Origin: Gnetum montanum
Lineage: Eukaryota; Streptophyta; Gnetopsida; Gnetales; Gnetaceae
NCBI GenBank assembly: GCA_015680685.1
Contig: MNCI01020785.1
Span: 67,885 to 131,884, forward strand
DNA: 64,000 nt
Reading direction: 5' to 3'
Part shown: positions 59,301 through 64,000 of the stretch, piece after piece
Numbering within the stretch: position 1 is the first letter of the stretch
Layout of the letters: every line of letters starts with the position of its first letter
Notes under the pieces: model-generated
Seen by the model: only the letters and a program-made list of their open reading frames with translations
Databases searched by the model: none
What the model was told of the DNA's origin: nothing
Position numbers and translations under genes: made by a program

Positions 59301-60152
59301 TGATGAGTAGTTGGGTATTCCAACACTTAACCATAGAAGTCACAAGTGTTCATGTGTGCCTAGATCGTAATTTGTGGATGGACAATGTAAGTATACTAAC
59401 CAATTGATGTTAATTTCATGATCATTATTTTCCCAAGTAGAGTTAGCAAGGTCTAAATCATATAGTTTAACTCTTATTGAGGTATATGATAAAATGATGT
59501 TGAGTGGCTCTTAATAATACCAAGTGTAAACATGGTCAAAATGATTATAATTTTTATTTCTAAGTACAATAGAAATCTAAAACTATTCTATCCTATAGTG
59601 ATAAGCATATGTTCCTAGTTTTTTATACATGTCTTGGGCTAATGTAACTATTACTTAGATTACCAAGTAACTTTACTACTAAGTGATCCAAGCAAGGTTA
59701 CTACTAGGTTACCAAAAAATTACACTTAATGCTTGAAACCAGTCATACTTATTCTACCTTACTAAAAAAAATTGAAATAGTAAATGACTTAGTAAATGTA
59801 AATGATGGAATAAAAGTAAACATCATATAAAAGTAAAACTATGCTAAGTGATATGTTGCAATGATGAAGAATAATCTTGATCTTTATTGCTATTCATGAT
59901 TTGTATCTAGGAAAAATCCACTCAAATAAACTGTAATTCATCACACTTTGGGAATTCACTCTAACTTTAACTTTACAAAAACAAACTATATGAATTTTGC
60001 TAAGTGTTGGTAAAAAGTTCTTACTTCGATGTGATGGAAGGTTGGTATTTATAGGAATGTTCATGACCCACTACATTGTATCTACAATGACATATGTAGA
60101 GCTACGATATCATAACTACAATATTGTAGATTCATATATTCACATTTTATCA
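59301..60152 (-). repeat. 5' LTR of element B (right)
   Basis: 852 bp, TGATGAGTAGTTGGG to CACATTTTATCA, homologous to 32991-33854. Minus-strand TATA box CCTATAAATACC (about 60055-60044), preceded by TACGATATCATAAC and CAATATTGTAG words. Confidence 0.82.
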
Positions 60153-60346
60153 CAAATGAAACTAAACATACTTGGCCACTAGAGAAATGCAAAGTCTCAA
60201 CCATGATAGAAAATTATCTAGAGAGAAAAATTAGCAAATCCTTAGAGATTAAGGTATATCCCAATAATGTTAATAGAGATATAGGTTTAGAGATTAATAA
60301 AGAATGGTGGCCTCTCATAACCAAAATCATTCATAGCAAAAAATGA
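60153..60346 (+). pseudogene. Penelope-like GIY-YIG domain, second half
   Basis: From 60158 a frame of 62 codons runs to TGA at 60344-60346: ETKHTWPLEKCKV, then NYLERKISKSLEIKV, then NNVNRDIGLEINKEWWPLI. This is the usual end of the Penelope-like GIY-YIG region (a helix with R-x-x-E, then INRD-x-G and W-x-P). The frame is exactly continuous with 32823-32990 when element B and one 5-bp copy are removed, giving 118 codons without a stop. Confidence 0.65.
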
Positions 60347-60740
60347 ATTAACCACTAATATTAGATTTTATTTTGAGAGGCATTAAGTTCAATCTCCACT
60401 AATATCTAACTTATTAACTTTAAAATTTATATTAAAATAATAATATTAATACTAATAAAAGTTAACAAGTAAATTAATATCCATTATTCCATAGAATTAA
60501 ATACTTTACATATTGGGCTTTATCAGTAATAATAATACTTTTTCATAATAATAATAATAATAATAAATTAATGATTAATTTTCACAATTATAAAATAGAT
60601 AAATATAAAATTTATATGACCCTTTTAAATAAATAATAAGTATAATTGACTTTTCCTTAGGAAACTTATAAATAATCTCTTCCATTGTTCTTATTATTTA
60701 GTACTACTAATGATAAATCTAGAGAGGATTCAAAACTAGT
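60347..60740. other. AT-rich spacer
   Basis: Contains an (ATA)n run (60547-60567). No gene is recognised. Confidence 0.45.
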
Positions 60741-62010
60741 ATGGTTTTAGATTGTAAGAAGAAGATCCTCTATCACTATTTTTGTAGTTGAGAATGAAAT
60801 CATTTCTTGATGCATATAATATAGTCAAAGTCTTTGCACCTCTTGTTTGGAGCCTTGTCTAACTTATAAATTAACTTTTCATCCTCCTTGGTTTCTAGCT
60901 TCTCATAAAAGTAATTAAAAGCATTAAGTTTAGCCTTGTTTGCTATCTTCTTCACCACATATTTAGCCACATTGTATCTCTGAAAGTCATCATGTTTTTC
61001 ATTTTTTTTCCACTTCTTGAAATACTTCTTATTTTAAATTTTCTTGTTGCACTTAGTCACTCCACCATGATGTTTTCTTGAATATACTTATTCCCTTCTA
61101 GAATCTTACAAATGGCCCTCATTGTATTCTTGATACAAATCATTTGACTCTAATATTATTCACATTTAAGTTTAAATCCCAAGGTTCTTTCATAAGAAAT
61201 CTATCCTTGAAAAGTAACATCTTTTCTTTCTTTAGATTCAACCATTTATAAAAGATGCGTTCTTTTTAATGCCTCTTTGATACCACTCTTGATAGCTAGA
61301 TCCATCACTATAAGTCTATGTTAGGTTGTAAGACTTTCTCTAGTAAATATATCACAATCCTTGAATGTTCTTCAATGTCTCTTTCTCACCAACATATAGT
61401 ATATTTGGGTTGAGAGACATCTCCTCTTGATAGCTAGATCCATCACCATAACCTATGTTGGGTTGTAAGACTTTCTCTAGTAAATACTTTGCAATCCTTG
61501 CATGTTCTTCAATCTTTCTTTCTCACTAAGATGTATTCTATCTAGGTTGAGCTACATCTGCTCTTGAATGTCAGCAAGTTTTTAACTTTTTTTTTTGAAA
61601 TAGATATCCATTATTGCAAGATCATAGAACAATGCAAACTCAATAATAGAATCCCTCGACTCATTTCTCTGTCCAATGTGATGCCTTCCATGCATCATTT
61701 TGTGACTTATTTTAGTTTCTGACACATGTCCATTAAAATCTCTTCTAATAATAATCCCTTTATGCTCCAATATTTGCTATATAAGTCCATCTAAGGAATC
61801 TCATAAGTTTCTGTTAGCATAATCCTTCAAACCAACCTAAGGAGCATAGATACTTAGCATGTTCCTAGAAGGTCTCATAGTATTGTTTAGTTTGGATAAA
61901 TTGTTGTTCTTCTATTTGATAGGAATGTTAAATCATATTATTCTATGTTTATGATTAGTATATTTTAAGTCTTTCTCTAGTGTATAAATGTTGATGTTTG
62001 ATAGTTTATT
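60741..62010 (-). pseudogene. RTE-like LINE endonuclease and linker
   Basis: On the minus strand from about 61850: SIYAPQVGLKDYA, then the catalytic RDFNGHVSE (usually GDFNGHVG), RNESRDSIIEFALFYDLAI and YFKKKS (61770-61582), then the HLL/VMDLAIKR end of the APE-type endonuclease near 61430. The linker before RT follows (about 61060-60740), with KKMKN, YNVAKYVVKK-like and FYEKLETKEDEKLIYKL-like phrases typical of plant RTE LINEs. Stops and frame slips occur throughout, and the RT domain is missing at this point. Confidence 0.65.
61282..61563. repeat. 138-bp tandem duplication inside the LINE
   Basis: Two copies of CTTGATAGCTAGATCCATCAC start at 61288 and 61426; each continues with a TATGTTRGGTTGTAAGAC block and a TTCTTCAATSTYTCTTTCTCAC block. 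The duplication covers the end of the endonuclease domain. Confidence 0.8.
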
Positions 62011-62899
62011 GATTCTAAAACAAGTAACCATAGGAAAGATAAAGGAATATAGCCCAAGACATATAACCTACCTGATACTTTAGAAGAATTATAAAGGAAT
62101 ATAATGATTCCTCAAGTGTAATTTTAATTAACAACCTCTTGCCTAATAAGATAATGACCTAACCATTTAAGTGACTGATCACTAGCATATTTATTTAGCA
62201 CAACTTGACATGCAGATGAAAAATTTAGGTAAATAATTTTGAAAGTAATAAAGTTTGGTTGATTGAAATTAATAAAGTAATAAGATTGATTAAGGGGACT
62301 AGTGAGAATAAATGTACTTTATAGTCAATATGATATTTTTATAAAACTTACATTAGACATAAAGGTGTTTGAAGTGTGACTTGAATTGGTAATGTTTTTC
62401 ATCATTGATTTTTTCTTACATAATTTATTAAATAATGAGAACCATGTTAGTCACACTTGATTGGTGTGGCATAATAAAGTTGATTGATAATTGTCATAAT
62501 TCTTAAACTAACTTGTAACTTATCATGTAGAAAATTAAAAATTTGAATATATATTATTCTAATAAATTTTATTAAAATATTTATTACATCCAAAGTCTCT
62601 AAGAAATCTATTAGATAGGTGAACATGCTTGGAATGTAATTCAAACACTTCATTTCCAAATATTGAAATAAATTAATAAGATCATGGGAATTAAGGTTAT
62701 ATTTTCTTCAAATGTGCACATGGTATTAATCTTCAATAATATTTTCATTACAATGGTAACACATCTAATATTACCTTAGAATGTTACTTCTTTTGAGAGT
62801 TTTCATTCTAAACTAATGAAAATACATTTTTGGTTTCCTAATTTGAACTTGTAATCGATGAGGAACTACATCTAATACTATTTAAATAAATTTTTTTTT
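62011..62899. other. Unassigned AT-rich DNA
   Basis: Nothing recognisable; the minus-strand ORF 62659-62447 has no known domain. Confidence 0.4.
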
Positions 62900-63430
62900 C
62901 CTTTTGTTGTGAGACCAATATTTAGAAGTTTCATGTGTCTAATAGTCTAATAGATTTATTTGAAATGACAATAAAAATTTTGATTATCTACATTTCATTT
63001 TTGGAACCATAAAAATACCTAGTAGCACCGATCTTTCTACTAAGTAGCTTACAATAACAATTTGGATAACTTATACATTATAATATTAGTTACATTATAT
63101 GTATAACCAACAGACTAACAATAGCCTTTAGCTTCAAAGGTAACAACCATGCTTCTAAGAGTAAGATGTCATACAAAATTTATCTTTTAACTTGGTATTC
63201 CTCTAATAGATATTGTTCTATCTTTCTAAAATAATAAAGAACCTTAATTTCAACATTGAATCCCTAGTTAATGCACAAATATTACTTGAGATTTATAGAG
63301 TATTCTAAGCATAAATATTTGTAACCTATCTTCATGAAATAATCAATCTTCTATTTTCCACAAATCATGATTTTAGTTTTGTTGACATTCATCTTCATTC
63401 TAGAGTATTAATAGAACTTATCTTAAACAT
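62900..63430 (-). pseudogene. LINE reverse transcriptase C-terminal relic
   Basis: MKMNVNKTKIMICG (about 63406-63365, minus strand) matches the NxxKTKxM motif at the end of LINE RT domains. Decayed sequence resembling the following region (KLKDKF and an LRSMVV-like phrase) follows to about 63100. It lies upstream of the endonuclease piece on the same strand, so the two are separate copies or rearranged. Confidence 0.4.
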
Positions 63431-63817
63431 TAATATAACATTATCAAAAAAAAAAATTAAGAAGAATAACAAGATAATTATGTAGTTGAATTGAATTGTT
63501 AGGTGGCACCTCTCACATCCATATTCTTAGTTTATCAATGAAAGTTTCAAAAAGTACAAGGAGTAAGGAAAATCTTGATTTAGACCTATGTTGCTATGAA
63601 AAATGATAGTCTATTAGAAGTTGTGATCTTGAAGCTAGGTATAAACCTCTTAATAGAGTTTTTGAATTGTAGAGATAAAAGTTAAGGATGTTTTAATATT
63701 GTGTAATGATTACCATTAGTTGTTTCAAATATTAGAATCTTGATCTTTACAAAAGTCTACAAATAAAGAATGATTCTTTAGGAGGTTTCTAGCATCATTT
63801 ATAAGGTGCTAATAAGT
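63431..63817. other. Unassigned DNA
   Basis: No gene recognised. GGTGCTAATAAG at 63807-63817 faintly resembles the PBS side of the LTR that follows. Confidence 0.35.
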
Positions 63818-64000
63818 GATGAGTAGTCCCTATACCCAACCATACAAATCACAATAGTTTTCAGTGACCTGATCAAAATTTGTGAATGAACCTAGCATGG
63901 CTTCTAGAGAGTCAATATGTGATTGTTGATTATTTCCATTCCACTTGTGTAAATTATAGTTCAATGCATATGGTTTAACCCAAAGTGAGATACATGATGT
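63818..64000 (-). mobile_element. Start of a TGATGAG-type LTR, cut by window edge
   Basis: TGATGAGTAGTCCCTATACCCAACCATACAAATCACAATAG matches the first 40 bp of the A2 and B LTRs in broken pieces (TACCCCTATGCCCAACCATACGAA; CAACACTAAACCATACAAGTC), and ATGGTTTAACCCAAAGTGAGATACATGA continues the match. The orientation is as in the other minus-strand LTRs. Confidence 0.6.

Larger units (their letters stand above)
32991..60152 (-). mobile_element. Element B: Athila-like element, host of nest 2
   Basis: LTRs 32991-33854 and 59301-60152 share TGATGAGTAGTTGGGTATTC starts and CATTTTATCA ends and face outwards correctly for one minus-strand element. Both outer flanks are halves of one Penelope-like frame, so they bound a single insertion. 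The flanks TAAAA and CAAAT are a weak 5-bp duplication (3 of 5). Internally: PBS and gag next to the right LTR, protease at about 56870-57290, a coiled-coil ORF next to the left LTR. RT, RNase H and integrase are lost, and A2 and D lie inside. Confidence 0.75.

Overview
The window is plant nuclear DNA from a large, repeat-dominated genome. It holds one active-looking host gene; nearly everything else is nested, decayed retroelements. The mix of old Athila-like Ty3/gypsy elements, a Sirevirus-like copia relic, an RTE-type LINE and a GIY-YIG-bearing Penelope-like relic suggests a gymnosperm, most likely a conifer. That is an inference; the host gene itself only says seed plant.

Host gene: 5506-8127 (+) encodes a complete eight-exon HOP/STI1 Hsp70-Hsp90 co-chaperone of 574 residues. 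Its promoter carries a perfect three-unit heat shock element and CCAAT boxes. A 5'UTR intron is likely, and intron 1 is a GC-AG intron.

Left flank (1-4290): truncated LTRs of an Athila-like family, then a truncated plus-strand copy (B') with an integrase remnant, a coiled-coil ORF and its 3' LTR, then a tRNA-derived SINE-like piece. 8128-10327 is quiet intergenic DNA.

Nest 1 (11061-32576): copia-like element F (+; LTRs 11061-12257 and 31399-32576) has element E (+; LTRs 12442-13063 and 27285-27844) inserted in its gag. E has no recognisable gag-pol but carries a 5S-rRNA-like piece and an intronless CCR4-deadenylase pseudogene. The pseudogene is split by Athila-like element A (-; 16584-26496, 813-bp LTRs, TSD TTGGT); removing A restores its reading frame. 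A 117-unit CA repeat lies just before the 3' end of F.

Nest 2 (32823-60346): the GIY-YIG tail of a Penelope-like ORF is split by element B (-; LTRs 32991-33854 and 59301-60152); removing B and one 5-bp duplication restores an open frame. B carries a second Athila-like copy A2 (-; 34971-44855) and a Tat/Ogre-like deletion derivative D (+; about 45063-53455) with gag and protease remnants, no RT or integrase, and an antisense ORF region.

Right flank (60347-64000): RTE-like LINE endonuclease and RT relics (-) and the first 183 bp of another TGATGAG-type LTR.

Recurring theme: LTRs of A, A2, B, B' and C share termini, and the short interval between LTR edge and TATA box is packed with palindromic words (GATATC or GTCGAC based). 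D has the same design with another word (GCTACGCTA/TAGCGTAGC), repeated in six clusters.
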